A stretch of DNA of 64,000 bases from Gordonia polyisoprenivorans. Its GTDB lineage: Bacteria > Actinomycetota > Actinomycetes > Mycobacteriales > Mycobacteriaceae. The DNA is taken from positions 1,860,001 through 1,924,000 of the forward strand of contig NZ_CP072203.1 of assembly GCF_017654315.1 (NCBI RefSeq), read 5' to 3'. How positions within the stretch are numbered: the first letter of the stretch is position 1; the number at the start of each line of letters is the position of its first letter. Shown here one piece after another: positions 38,858-47,763 of this stretch. Below the pieces are notes generated by a model. It had not been told where the DNA came from. It worked only from the letters and a program-made list of their open reading frames with translations, and did not search any database. Both the position numbers and the translations under genes were made by a program.

Positions 38858-39705
38858 ATCCGCTCGACGACGTAGTCGGGCCGAAACAGGAGGTCGTTGT
38901 AGGTGAAGTGCAGAACATTCCAGCCGGCGGCGCTGAGGTCGTTGCCGCGTCGTCGGTCTCGCTGAAAGGCCTCCGCGTCGCTGTGGTGGGCCATCCCGTC
39001 GATCTCGACGGCGACGCGATGCACGGGGAAGGCGAAGTCGATCTCGTAGGGAGGTGCTGGATGACCCGCAACCCAGCCGGTGATGCCATGTGCGGTGAAG
39101 ATGTCGATCGCCATGCGTTCGGCGTATGAACGGCCGCCGGCGCCGATCAAGGTGACGATGGTTCCCATCGTCGCCGCGTTCCGACGACCGCGCCGCCGTC
39201 GATATGCGTCGACCAACTGTTGCTCACTCATCCGACGTCGGAGCAACGCGCGGTCGACGATCTCGATGCCCTGCTCGACCCCTGCCTCGAGGACCGTCAG
39301 CGGGAGCGCGGTGATCGACAGACCGGAGTGCACGGTCACGTCGTCGGTGTCGAGCTCACGGTAGCGAATCCGCTTCCCGGGCACCCGCTTTCGCCGAGTC
39401 CCGGACGGCATCGTCAGTGTGATGACCGGCGGATGCCGATCCACGAGTCCCCACCACCATGCCGCGCAGACCCCCAATAGGACGGGCTGCATACCCACGC
39501 GTAGCACCGTCGTCCGCAGACGTGTGCGGGCGGTGAGCGGATGAGCGGCCAGCCGGTGCACACCGCGGGCAACACCGATCAGCTGGCCGGCAGCCACCAT
39601 GCGGTGGACCGCAGCGCGGTTGAGCCCGAAGGCCCGGAAGTCGGCAGCGGTGAGTACTCCGTCATGGCGCATCGCGACGGAAAGGAGCCCGGGAGGCAAT
39701 TTCAT
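38812..39705 (-). CDS. Protein with AbiEi-like N-terminus and DUF559 (Vsr-like nuclease fold) C-terminus
   Basis: The protein is 297 residues. The N-terminal ~60 residues resemble the winged-helix segment of AbiEi-type proteins (GVLTAADFRAFGL, then GVARGVHRL). The C-terminus has the restriction-endonuclease-like signature YEIDFAFPVHRVAVEIDG followed by AHH and, later, GWNVLHFTYNDL, typical of DUF559 proteins. These are common, often multi-copy genes of unknown role in actinobacteria; a DNA-related or defence function is possible but unproven. Its last 46 nt overlap the convergent mycolyltransferase gene. Confidence 0.8.
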   Translation of the reverse strand: MKLPPGLLSVAMRHDGVLTAADFRAFGLNRAAVHRMVAAGQLIGVARGVHRLAAHPLTARTRLRTTVLRVGMQPVLLGVCAAWWWGLVDRHPPVITLTMPSGTRRKRVPGKRIRYRELDTDDVTVHSGLSITALPLTVLEAGVEQGIEIVDRALLRRRMSEQQLVDAYRRRRGRRNAATMGTIVTLIGAGGRSYAERMAIDIFTAHGITGWVAGHPAPPYEIDFAFPVHRVAVEIDGMAHHSDAEAFQRDRRRGNDLSAAGWNVLHFTYNDLLFRPDYVVERIQRALAAADVVEGIA

Positions 39706-39791
39706 GCGTCATTGGACGCACGCGAGCACCGTCACGTTCCCCATCCCCTCGGCAAACGTGGTAGACGGTTCGCTGTGGGCGAGACCATCTC

Positions 39792-41606
39792 CTACGTCGT
39801 CGTCGTGACGATCCGGCGAGGAACCTGCTCGACACGAACCACGACCTCGGGGAGGTCGAGCGCATCGAGACACGCCGCCTTCGTGGCCTGCTGGACGTCG
39901 GCGTGATAGGCGACGTGATCTCCGGAGGACGTCACGTACAGCGGTACCTTCCAGCCGCGTTTCGCGAACCCCGCAGGGCCGCCCCACTTGTCGAACGTGC
40001 GGTAATCCTCCGGGCCGAGAACGATCCGGACACCCGTGCCCTGATGGCGAAGCGAACCGACCAGCGCGTCGGGGTTGCGTGCCATCACCGTTCGGCTCAG
40101 ATAGGTGTAGAGCGACTTAGGCAGGGCGCCGACGACGAGGCGGGTGATCTTCTTGTCGAGTTTGCCGAGGCGCCTCGCGGACGACGCTGCTGGTTCCGCG
40201 GATGCTGCGTCGTCGGGGCCGGCGCTGAAGAAGCCAGTCCGGTGTCGGCGTTCAACCACCCCGGTGAATCTGGCGGGACGCAGCCGCCATCGCAGCGTAT
40301 TCACCAGAACTGCCTGCGACCGAATTGAATCTGGTCTCCTACGGTGCGTCTCGAGAGCAGCGTGTGACGCCATCCACCCGCCCAGGCAGATACCGACGTG
40401 GGCGATCGTTGCGCCGGCAGGCGGGTCGATCGCGTCGATGATCCTGTTGCCCTCGCGGACGTAGTCGCGCTTGTAGAGCTGGATATAGGTGTCATCGGTG
40501 CTGACGATGCCGGATTCGCCGACACCTGCACGGTCGAATCGGATCACGCGACCGCCTCGTTCGGCGATGTCGAGTGCGAGCTCGTAGAAGAGTCGCCCGG
40601 GTCCGGTCCGGATGTCGTGGCCGATCGAGTGCGTGACCAGGATTTCGCGGGCCTGCCCGTGCCGACCGGCCATTGCCGTATCCCACACGAGGCGGTCGCC
40701 GGCCAGCACGCGAACTCGCGTGACGATCTCGCGGCCATCGGCCGAGGTCGAGACCGCTGCCTGAGGCGAGAGATCGACGTTCACGGGAACCGCTGGGCCC
40801 GTGAGATGTTCGCCGAGCCAGGAGACGATGGTGTCGACCTCGTCGGGAAGGGTGATGACCCAGGGATTCGCCGCTTCCAGGAAATCGGTCTGATCTCCAA
40901 GGGATTCGACCCGGACCGACGGCGCCTCGGTCAACATACGACCGAGATCGGATTCCCGTTCGGAGTCGCGCAGCAGCGCCAGGGCGGCCGTGCCGGCGAG
41001 CGCGCCCGCCGTGTCGGCGTTGAGCGCCATCGCAGAGAGGGACTTGGCCGCGGCGTCGTGCAGCGTCAGACCGACGAGGTGCACGTGCTGCTCGGCAGGC
41101 CGAGCCGTCACGTTCGCGGGGACCTCATCGTGGGTCGCCGTCATGACCGAATACAGCGCCTTCTGCGCGCGAACGAAGTGGCGACCACGAATCACCGGGT
41201 CCCACAACACCATTGCGTCGGCCCCGCCGATCACGGACGAGTCCTGCAGTGCCAGGAGAGCGCCCGCCCGGTGCCCGACCAGTGCGACCCGTTCGACACC
41301 GAGGTCACCGACGAAGCCGATGACGGACCGAATGCTGTCCAGCCATGTATCGGTTGCCCCCGGGTGCCGCTGGTCTCCCGCCGACTCGCCGGTGCACGCG
41401 TAGTCGATGCGGACGGCGAGGAGACCTCGAGATGCAAGCCGCTCGGCGAGCTGCTTCAGGGCGCGGGCGGTGTGCCCGGCTTCCTTAGCCAGAGAGGGGA
41501 GGATGATGACCGCCCCGGTGACCGACGACGACTTCGGCATGGACGCGACGACGAACAGCGGTCCGTGGGCGCCATCGATGTAGCCGGGGGTGTTGACGAT
41601 GTCCAT
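39792..41606 (-). CDS. Two-domain alpha/beta hydrolase-like protein with atypical nucleophile positions
   Basis: ATG at 41606 is 4 nt after the ligase stop, giving 604 residues; a longer frame to 41825 lies antiparallel within the ligase gene and is unlikely. Two alpha/beta hydrolase domains are in tandem. Domain 1 (~25-290) has RIDYACTGESAGD and GHRAGA, with Arg113 where Ser is expected, so it is probably not a classic hydrolase. Domain 2 (~325-604) has IRFDRAGVGES and GICLGG, with Cys407 as candidate nucleophile (dienelactone hydrolases also use Cys), a possible acid in LGPEDY and a late histidine in SGDHVAYH. There is no signal peptide. Its place in an operon with an amino acid:carrier protein ligase suggests handling of a carrier-bound acyl group, for example release or transfer (inference). 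Confidence 0.75.
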   Translation of the reverse strand: MDIVNTPGYIDGAHGPLFVVASMPKSSSVTGAVIILPSLAKEAGHTARALKQLAERLASRGLLAVRIDYACTGESAGDQRHPGATDTWLDSIRSVIGFVGDLGVERVALVGHRAGALLALQDSSVIGGADAMVLWDPVIRGRHFVRAQKALYSVMTATHDEVPANVTARPAEQHVHLVGLTLHDAAAKSLSAMALNADTAGALAGTAALALLRDSERESDLGRMLTEAPSVRVESLGDQTDFLEAANPWVITLPDEVDTIVSWLGEHLTGPAVPVNVDLSPQAAVSTSADGREIVTRVRVLAGDRLVWDTAMAGRHGQAREILVTHSIGHDIRTGPGRLFYELALDIAERGGRVIRFDRAGVGESGIVSTDDTYIQLYKRDYVREGNRIIDAIDPPAGATIAHVGICLGGWMASHAALETHRRRPDSIRSQAVLVNTLRWRLRPARFTGVVERRHRTGFFSAGPDDAASAEPAASSARRLGKLDKKITRLVVGALPKSLYTYLSRTVMARNPDALVGSLRHQGTGVRIVLGPEDYRTFDKWGGPAGFAKRGWKVPLYVTSSGDHVAYHADVQQATKAACLDALDLPEVVVRVEQVPRRIVTTTT

Positions 41607-41610
41607 CGGA

Positions 41611-42540
41611 TCACAGATCGAGTTCGTGGCGGACGTCCGAGGGCCAATTCGCCACGGTGGTCCCATGATTGGCCAGTAGTGCCAGGGCGATTCGCTCCAT
41701 GCCGAATCCGACGCACGCGCTGTGTGCGACGTCGCCGGAGGCCGTCCGGATGTCGAAATTCTCGCCGAAGTGTTCGCGATGGCAGTTGCATGACACCACA
41801 GCAGTGCCGTCGTCGAGATCGTCATAGAGACGCACGATGAGTTCGGTCTTCAGGTTCTCCTCGATCTGGTTGGTGGCCAGCAGACGTCCGGCACGACCGA
41901 AGAACGGGTCGTTGGCGGGCACCGCCTCCGGTTTGAGACCGAGCCGCGCCAGTACGTCGAGTCCACGTGGAATCCACGAATCACGGTGCGCGGCAGCTGT
42001 TTCAGCGTCGCCGACGTAAACGTACTCGTGCATCCGGAAGGCCTGCATACGCGCGGGGTCGATGGCGGGCTCGTGTCGGAAGCAGTAGCCGTAGACGTCG
42101 AAGAGTGCACCGCCGTCGGGGAGTTCGCCGGAGATGGTGTTGTAGAGCGGATGGCACGCCGCCGACACCAACATCGTTCCGGCGGATGCCAGGTGTCCGT
42201 CCCAGGGCCGACCCTCGTCACGGTCGGCCAACAGCGCCCGATGCTCCTTGTTGTCGCCGAGGAACGTAGAGATCGCGCCCGTCAATTGGGGGAATGACGC
42301 GATGTAATCGGTCTTCTCGAACGACGTCCGCGGAAACACCGGGGGAAATCGCAGTCGCTTCGCGCCGTCGGTGCCGTATACGGACCGGCCGGTGCGCCGG
42401 ACCACGCCGTCGATACCGTCGATGATGTCTTCGAACGTTCCGCTACGGCCGTAGAGTCCGTCGACACCGGTCGGGATGAGTAACCCCTCTGCGATCAGTC
42501 GATCGCGAAACTCGGTCCGCGCATTGTCGAGGTCATTCAC
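41611..42540 (-). CDS. Amino acid:[carrier protein] ligase (seryl-tRNA synthetase-like)
   Basis: The protein is 309 residues and has only a class II synthetase catalytic core, with no tRNA-binding arm. It shows motif 2 (GYCFRHEP, Arg155/Glu157), motif 3 (GFGMERIALAL, Arg283) and the zinc ligands of atypical archaeal-type SerRS: Cys129 (SAACHPLY), Glu172 (RMHEYVYVG) and Cys276 (HSACVGFG). This set is the hallmark of the family first described in Bradyrhizobium and Agrobacterium, which activates a small amino acid (glycine or alanine in characterised members) with ATP and attaches it to the phosphopantetheine of a dedicated carrier protein instead of tRNA. The partner carrier is the divergent gene 44049-44294. 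Flanked by a flavoprotein dehydrogenase and the two-domain hydrolase. Which amino acid it uses cannot be read from sequence. Confidence 0.93.
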   Translation of the reverse strand: MNDLDNARTEFRDRLIAEGLLIPTGVDGLYGRSGTFEDIIDGIDGVVRRTGRSVYGTDGAKRLRFPPVFPRTSFEKTDYIASFPQLTGAISTFLGDNKEHRALLADRDEGRPWDGHLASAGTMLVSAACHPLYNTISGELPDGGALFDVYGYCFRHEPAIDPARMQAFRMHEYVYVGDAETAAAHRDSWIPRGLDVLARLGLKPEAVPANDPFFGRAGRLLATNQIEENLKTELIVRLYDDLDDGTAVVSCNCHREHFGENFDIRTASGDVAHSACVGFGMERIALALLANHGTTVANWPSDVRHELDL

Positions 42541-42624
42541 CTGTCGTGCTCCATTTTTTTCAGTACTGGGGGGACATGTGCGTTCTGCCCGTTTGGATCA
42601 AAACACATCATGGGCGTTGCACCG

Positions 42625-43770
42625 CTATTTGCGCAATGCCAGAACGAGCTGCGAGTTATTGGCTCGAATACGCTCATTTGACACCATCAGTGCCGGACCG
42701 TAAGCGTCACGCAGCAGCCGACCCATCGACGCCGGGTGGTCTTCGCGGTAGCCGTTGATCCCGCAGATCGCCAGCGCGCCGGCCACCACATCGACGACGC
42801 GGGTGGAGGCCATGATCTTGAGATTGTTCATCGCGAGCGCGAAACCGATCGTCGTCTCGTCTTCGTCGCTGTCGAGAAATGCCTGGTAGCGACGGACTTC
42901 GGTGCTCACCGCGCTTTCGAACGACTGATGCTCGACGAGGAGATCGGCAAAGCGCAGCGCCTGGGGCGGCGGGGAGCCCGCGCTCTTGCGGGCTGCCGCG
43001 CGCACCTGGTCGCGTGTCTTGGCGATCGCGGCGTCGGCGATACCCAGCCAGACCGACGACCAGAGGGTGTGTGAACCGGGGAGCATGGTGTGCGCGGATA
43101 TTGTGGCGTAATCAACCGGAACAATATTCGTTACAGATGTCTCGGTTTTCAGGATAAAGCCCGGACTGCATGTGCCTCGGAATCCCAAAGTGTCCCAAGA
43201 AGATGTGGGTTCGAGGACGGTCGTGTCCTTCGGACAGACCACAAGAACCTGGTCACTCGGCGGACTGTCAGGGGACCGGCGTGCGGTGGTGCAGATAAAA
43301 TCGGCGTATTCCCCGTACGAAATGACCGGAGCATTCTTCTCCAAACGGACACGCTCGCCATCGACCTCGACAGCGCACGTCGACGACCGCACATCGCCGC
43401 CGGTGGTGATCTCGGTGGTCGCCGAAGCCAGCAACGATTCGTCGGTGGCGACCTGCCTCGTCAGCTCGGCGATGTCGCCTTGAGCACCGTGAAAGCGCAG
43501 CGTAAGGGCCTGAGTGTGGTGCATTGCGAAGATCATTGCCGCAGAGCTGCAGGCGGCCCCGATCGCGCGTGCGACGGCCGCGAGCTCGGTGATCGACGCC
43601 GACCGACCGCCGAGTTCGGTGGGCAGCGAACACGACAGGAGCCCCGCGTCGCGCATGGCCTCGACGGCCTCGTGGGGGAATCGGGCGTTCCGGTCGACGT
43701 CGGCCGCTGCCGGAGCAGCGGCTTTGACGACGGCGGATGCGTCGAGAAGGGCGGATGGGCGCGCGGGCAT
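42625..43770 (-). CDS. Acyl-CoA dehydrogenase-like flavoprotein
   Basis: From ATG 43770 (GGAG nine nt upstream) the protein is 381 residues; an in-frame extension to 43899 is open but would start within the divergent promoter region. Features are the N-terminal helical domain (FPHEAVEAMRDAGLLSCSLP, ELGG), a middle beta domain (SWDTLGFRGTCS) and a C-terminal helical domain ending INGYREDHPASMGRLLRDAY. It should bind FAD and oxidise an acyl or aminoacyl thioester. Because it sits in the carrier-protein operon, its substrate is more likely the aminoacyl-carrier than a CoA ester (inference). This combination is known in other aa:CP ligase neighbourhoods. Confidence 0.85.
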   Translation of the reverse strand: MPARPSALLDASAVVKAAAPAAADVDRNARFPHEAVEAMRDAGLLSCSLPTELGGRSASITELAAVARAIGAACSSAAMIFAMHHTQALTLRFHGAQGDIAELTRQVATDESLLASATTEITTGGDVRSSTCAVEVDGERVRLEKNAPVISYGEYADFICTTARRSPDSPPSDQVLVVCPKDTTVLEPTSSWDTLGFRGTCSPGFILKTETSVTNIVPVDYATISAHTMLPGSHTLWSSVWLGIADAAIAKTRDQVRAAARKSAGSPPPQALRFADLLVEHQSFESAVSTEVRRYQAFLDSDEDETTIGFALAMNNLKIMASTRVVDVVAGALAICGINGYREDHPASMGRLLRDAYGPALMVSNERIRANNSQLVLALRK

Positions 43771-44048
43771 AGCTGTACTCCAGAGAAAATGGTTATGGAT
43801 GAGAAACGGTCCGGCAATCCCCACGTCGCGGACGTCGTCACGGCGCGAGTAGAACCACGCAGCGAGGGTTAGTGTATCTTCTACCTGCGACATCGGCAAC
43901 GATTGCCAAGGTGACGAAGGGTTTTGGGGACTTTCGGCACTGTGTTTTGGTTGGAATTGTTTTCTGCTGCGGCGCAGAAAGTAACGTAATCGTCCGCCGA
44001 ATCGACAGATGAAGCGCAGCCTCGCTCCCTACCCTGAGGACCAAATCA
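43771..44048. promoter_or_regulatory. Divergent intergenic region with 20-bp inverted repeat
   Basis: This 278-bp AT-richer gap lies between the start of the minus-strand dehydrogenase-ligase-hydrolase operon and the plus-strand carrier-protein operon, so it should hold both promoters. A perfect inverted repeat, TTTCTGC-tgcggc-GCAGAAA, lies at 43961-43980 and could be an operator. TTGTTT upstream and TAACGT just downstream of it are a weak -35/-10 candidate. The carrier gene has GAGGA eight nt before its ATG. Confidence 0.5.
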
Positions 44049-44294
44049 ATGGAAGAAAAGATCCGCGAAATCGTTGCGGCACACGGAAAACTTGCCGTGG
44101 CCGCGGATTCATTCGGAACCGCCGACGACCTGTTCACACTCGGCTTCACCTCACACGCCAGTGTGAACGTGATGCTCGCGCTCGAGGACGAGTTCGATGT
44201 GGAGTTCCCCGACGAAGCGCTGAAGAAGGCCACCTTCACGTCGATCGACTCGATGGCAGCGGTCGTCCGCAAGTTGGTGGCCGAGGCGGCATGA
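44049..44294 (+). CDS. Stand-alone carrier protein, partner of the aa:CP ligase
   Basis: The protein is 81 residues, an acyl-carrier-like four-helix protein. The phosphopantetheine site is Ser35 in LGFTSHASVNVMLALED, the variant (T-S-H-A-S instead of D-S-L) typical of carriers charged by SerRS-like ligases. The acidic helix that follows (LALEDEFDVEFPDE) is where partners dock. It is followed by the DUF1839 gene with an ATGA overlap. The AcpS-type transferase at 47760-48134 in the same operon would add the phosphopantetheine. Confidence 0.93.
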   Translation: MEEKIREIVAAHGKLAVAADSFGTADDLFTLGFTSHASVNVMLALEDEFDVEFPDEALKKATFTSIDSMAAVVRKLVAEAA

Positions 44295-45256
44295 CCGCCG
44301 AGGCACCCGCTCTTCTCGAGATCATCGAGGATCGCGGTTCGCACCCCAGTCACTCCGGTGACCGGATTTGGCCGGAGACCAACTGCTATCTCGATCTGTG
44401 GATCGAACTCCTGCACACGCTCGGGCACGATCCGGTGCCGATGTACGCGTGTGCGCTGTCGGCCGATCATGACGGCGAGCAGTGGACCTTCGTCAAGCCC
44501 GACCCCGCCGACCTTCGAGACCTCTACGGCCTGCAGGTCGCCGAGGAGACCCTGTGGCGCCCGGTCCTCGACACCGTTGAGAGCGGCCGTGCGCGGGGGC
44601 TTTTGCACACCGTCGAGGTCGACAGCTGGTGGTTGCCGGACACCGCGGGCACCGACTATCGGTCGGGCCACGTCAAGACGACGATCGTTCCGTTGCGCGT
44701 CGACCGTGCCGCGGCGCAGATGACCTACGTCCACAACGGTGGGGTGCACCGGCTCGAGGGCGACGACTTCGCCGGGGTGTTCAATCTCGGTCCGACCTCG
44801 GAGTGGGTGCTGTTGCCCTACGTCGAGCAGGTGCGCCGGATGGTCCCCGCCGGTGCCGTGGTCGACCCGTTGACGATCGTCCGCGCACATCTGAACCGTC
44901 GCCCGTCGGTCAATCCCGTCGAGGCACTCGGCCGGAGTGTGGCGGCAGCGGTGGAGTGGCTTCCCGAGGCAGGTGTCGAGGTGTTCCACGTCTGGGCGTT
45001 CGCGACCTTGCGTCAATGCGGCGCGACCGCCGAGATCGCCGCGGACCTCGCCGAACGGCTGCCGGGTTTCGGCGCCGATGGCGGTGAGTCCGCCGCCCCG
45101 CTGTTGCGTGAGGTGGCGACCAGTGCGAAGGCGGTGCAGTTCAAGATGGCGCGTGCCGCTCGCGGCCGTACGGTCGACGTGGCCGCGACAATGACCGCGA
45201 TGGCCGAGAACTGGCAGGCCGCACTCGATATCATCGACACCAGCGTGCGCCGCTGA
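44291..45256 (+). CDS. DUF1839 family protein
   Basis: The protein is 321 residues with no signal peptide. The family signature near the N-terminus is TNCYLDLWIELLHTLGHDP, followed by QWTFVKPDPADLRDLYG and VDSWWLPD. It belongs to DUF1839, whose genes co-occur with aa:CP ligases and their carriers. The conserved Cys in TNCY, with later His and Asp residues, could form a cysteine-transferase active site by analogy with carrier-dependent acyltransferases such as BtrH; that is inference only. It overlaps both neighbours, which suggests tight co-expression. Confidence 0.85.
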   Translation: MTAEAPALLEIIEDRGSHPSHSGDRIWPETNCYLDLWIELLHTLGHDPVPMYACALSADHDGEQWTFVKPDPADLRDLYGLQVAEETLWRPVLDTVESGRARGLLHTVEVDSWWLPDTAGTDYRSGHVKTTIVPLRVDRAAAQMTYVHNGGVHRLEGDDFAGVFNLGPTSEWVLLPYVEQVRRMVPAGAVVDPLTIVRAHLNRRPSVNPVEALGRSVAAAVEWLPEAGVEVFHVWAFATLRQCGATAEIAADLAERLPGFGADGGESAAPLLREVATSAKAVQFKMARAARGRTVDVAATMTAMAENWQAALDIIDTSVRR

Positions 45257-47763
45257 TGGTCGAGGCGCGGTGGCGGCTGGTTCGGTGTGCACCGACCGCC
45301 GACCCGAACCCGGGAGTTCTCGACGACGAGATGTCGTCGTCGATCGAGGTGACCGCGCCCGGCCCGGTCGCCCACATGGTGGCCGGCACCTTTCTCGAGC
45401 CGACCGGGCCCGACACTGTCGACGACCTCGACTGGTGGCTGGTCGCCGACGTCGTTGTCGAAGCGCCGGTCGTCCTCGACTGTGCGGGATTGACGCCCCC
45501 GGGCGCGGTATTCGTCGACAGGGAGCACGCCGCCGACGTCGAGTCGATGTTCCTGCCGGTACGCGTCACCGTGCCGGTCGGCGTGCATGAGATCGCGATC
45601 TGGTCCGGATCGCTGCGAAAGTGGTTGTCGCGCCGACGTCCTCGCGGACGCTGGCGCTCGACGCTGGTGGCGGCCCAGGGCATGCGATGGGCGCGGACCT
45701 CGTTGCTCGGGCGTGCTCCGGTCTACGGCGGTGTCCCGCCGGTGGTGGGAGCGTGGAGGCCGCTCACCTTTGCTCCCGCAGGGCGATTCGATCAGATCTC
45801 GCTGTCGGTCGATGCGGACTCGGGAGCGGTGGCGATACGCGGCCGCCTACTGACCACGGACGCGGTACCCGAGATGGCCGGAGCCATCGTGGAAATCCTC
45901 GACGACTCGGGGACCGTGCTGGCCGCGTCGGGACTGTCGGTTGACCTCTTCGACGGCTCCGGGTACGACCTCACGGGACAGGTCACCGTTGGTGGGCACC
46001 GCCGGTGGTATCCGCACGGTCATGGCGCACCCATCACCTACCGCGTGCGGATCACCGCCGGGGGAGTGAGCAGCGAACGAATCATCGGCTTCCGAACAAT
46101 CACGGCGGATCAGCACGACGGGGCTTTCGCCTTGTCGGTCAACGGTATCGACGTCTTCTGCCGCGGAGCGGTCTGGGTGCCGCCGGAACCGTGCACGATG
46201 ACGGCGTCGAGGCAGCACATCGAGGATCAACTGCTCGTGCTGCGCGACGCCGGCGCGAACATGGTCCGCGTCATGGGCGGCTTCGTTCCCGAACAGCCCG
46301 AGTTCTACGATCTGTGCGCCGAACTCGGGATTCTCGTGTGGCAGGACGCCATGCTGACCACCTTTGACCCGCCGGCAGAACTCGACGACGTGGTCTGCGC
46401 CGAAATGGAGCACTTGCTCACGGGGATCTCCGGGAATCCCGCGTTGGCGGTCGTCAGCGGCGGCAGCGAGAGCCTGCAGCAACCGGAAATGATGGGACTC
46501 GACGCGGGTTCGCTGTCGATACCGTTGATAGACACCATGCTGCGCGACGTCGCCGGCCGGCTCGCGGGTGTGCCCTATGTCGTGGCGAGTCCATCGTCAT
46601 GGGGTGAGAACACCGACGACACAACGCCGCTCGCGATCAGATCGGATACCGGAATCGCTCACTGGTTCGGTGTCGGCGGATACCTGAACCCACTCGACGC
46701 GGTCCGTACCGCCGGGGTGCGGTTTGCCGCCGAATCGTTGGCGTTCGCCATTCCACCGTCCGACGACGCCATCGAGGCGGATTTCGGGTCGCTGGCCGTC
46801 GCGGGGCACCACCCCGACTGGAAGCGTCGGGTACCCCGAGATCGCACTGCCACATGGGATTTCGAGGACGTCCGCGACTTCTACGTCCGCGAGGTCTTCG
46901 GCGTGGACCCGCTGCAGGTCCGTCGGACCGACCCGGCCCGCTATCTGCAACTCGGCCGCTTGGCCGTTGCCGAGGCGATGGCGGCCTGCTATCGCTTTTG
47001 GCGCCGTCGCGACTCCGGCTGCGCCGGTGCACTGGTCCTGAACGCCAAGGACCTGCGCCCCGGGGCGGGATGGGGTCTGCTCGACCACCGGGGAACCGCA
47101 AAACTGCCGCTCGCCGCTCTCACCCGCGTCTGGGCGCCGGTCGCTCTGCTGCTCGATGACGCTGGGCAGCAGGGGATCCGGATCGACCTGTACAACGACA
47201 CGGGGGCCGAACTCAGTGGTGCCCTGCAACTGCGCGCTGTCGACGACGCGGGCACTGTCGTTGCGCAGGGCGAGGCTGCGATCGTCATCAAGCCCCACGC
47301 CTCGGTCACACGAGTCGATACCGATCTCATCGGACACTTCACCGATCTGTCCCACGCCTATCGTTTCGGGCCACCGGTCGCCACGGCTCTGCTCGCCGAG
47401 TTCGTCGTCGACGAGCAGTTGATCTGCAATGACGTGCTGGTCCTCCACCCATCCGATTCCCCGATACGATCTGGCCTGACGGCGGTTCGGCGCAGATTGT
47501 ATGGTTCGGATACCTGGCAGATCGAGGTGCGTGCCGAGGCGAGTGTGCGTTACGTGTGTGTCGATGCGCCGGGCTGGGTGTTGTCGGACAACTGTTTTCA
47601 TCTCGCCGCCGGGCAACCTCATCTCATCGAGGCCATGCCGGCCGCGCCGTCGCGTGGTACGGGCGATCGAGCCGAGGATGGTTCGGGGCGCGTGCCGAAC
47701 GGGAAGGTCACCTCCGTGGACGCCCGCGAGACGGCTGTGCTCATCGATGCGGTGGAGTCATGA
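45256..47763 (+). CDS. Glycoside hydrolase family 2, beta-mannosidase-like
   Basis: The protein is 835 residues, starting within the TGATG overlap. N-terminal beta-sandwich domains are followed by a TIM barrel with NMVRVMGGFVPEQPEFYDLC and LGILVWQDAM, close to the GH2 mannosidase pattern. The acid/base would be Glu405 in GGSES (Asn to Ser change before the Glu) and the nucleophile Glu493 in FAAES; both glutamates are kept. There is no signal peptide, so it acts in the cytoplasm. A sugar-cleaving or sugar-transferring enzyme in a carrier-protein operon suggests a glycoside substrate or intermediate (inference). A basic stretch (WLSRRRPRGRWR, ~115-127) is odd for the family. Confidence 0.8.
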   Translation: MVEARWRLVRCAPTADPNPGVLDDEMSSSIEVTAPGPVAHMVAGTFLEPTGPDTVDDLDWWLVADVVVEAPVVLDCAGLTPPGAVFVDREHAADVESMFLPVRVTVPVGVHEIAIWSGSLRKWLSRRRPRGRWRSTLVAAQGMRWARTSLLGRAPVYGGVPPVVGAWRPLTFAPAGRFDQISLSVDADSGAVAIRGRLLTTDAVPEMAGAIVEILDDSGTVLAASGLSVDLFDGSGYDLTGQVTVGGHRRWYPHGHGAPITYRVRITAGGVSSERIIGFRTITADQHDGAFALSVNGIDVFCRGAVWVPPEPCTMTASRQHIEDQLLVLRDAGANMVRVMGGFVPEQPEFYDLCAELGILVWQDAMLTTFDPPAELDDVVCAEMEHLLTGISGNPALAVVSGGSESLQQPEMMGLDAGSLSIPLIDTMLRDVAGRLAGVPYVVASPSSWGENTDDTTPLAIRSDTGIAHWFGVGGYLNPLDAVRTAGVRFAAESLAFAIPPSDDAIEADFGSLAVAGHHPDWKRRVPRDRTATWDFEDVRDFYVREVFGVDPLQVRRTDPARYLQLGRLAVAEAMAACYRFWRRRDSGCAGALVLNAKDLRPGAGWGLLDHRGTAKLPLAALTRVWAPVALLLDDAGQQGIRIDLYNDTGAELSGALQLRAVDDAGTVVAQGEAAIVIKPHASVTRVDTDLIGHFTDLSHAYRFGPPVATALLAEFVVDEQLICNDVLVLHPSDSPIRSGLTAVRRRLYGSDTWQIEVRAEASVRYVCVDAPGWVLSDNCFHLAAGQPHLIEAMPAAPSRGTGDRAEDGSGRVPNGKVTSVDARETAVLIDAVES

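Noticed and set aside
38812..39705. Complete type IV toxin-antitoxin pair
   Set aside because: Only an AbiEi-like N-terminus is visible and no AbiEii toxin gene is adjacent.
40398..41840. 480-codon plus-strand open frame opposite the two-domain hydrolase
   Set aside because: The minus strand has hydrolase motifs and operon spacing; this frame shows none.
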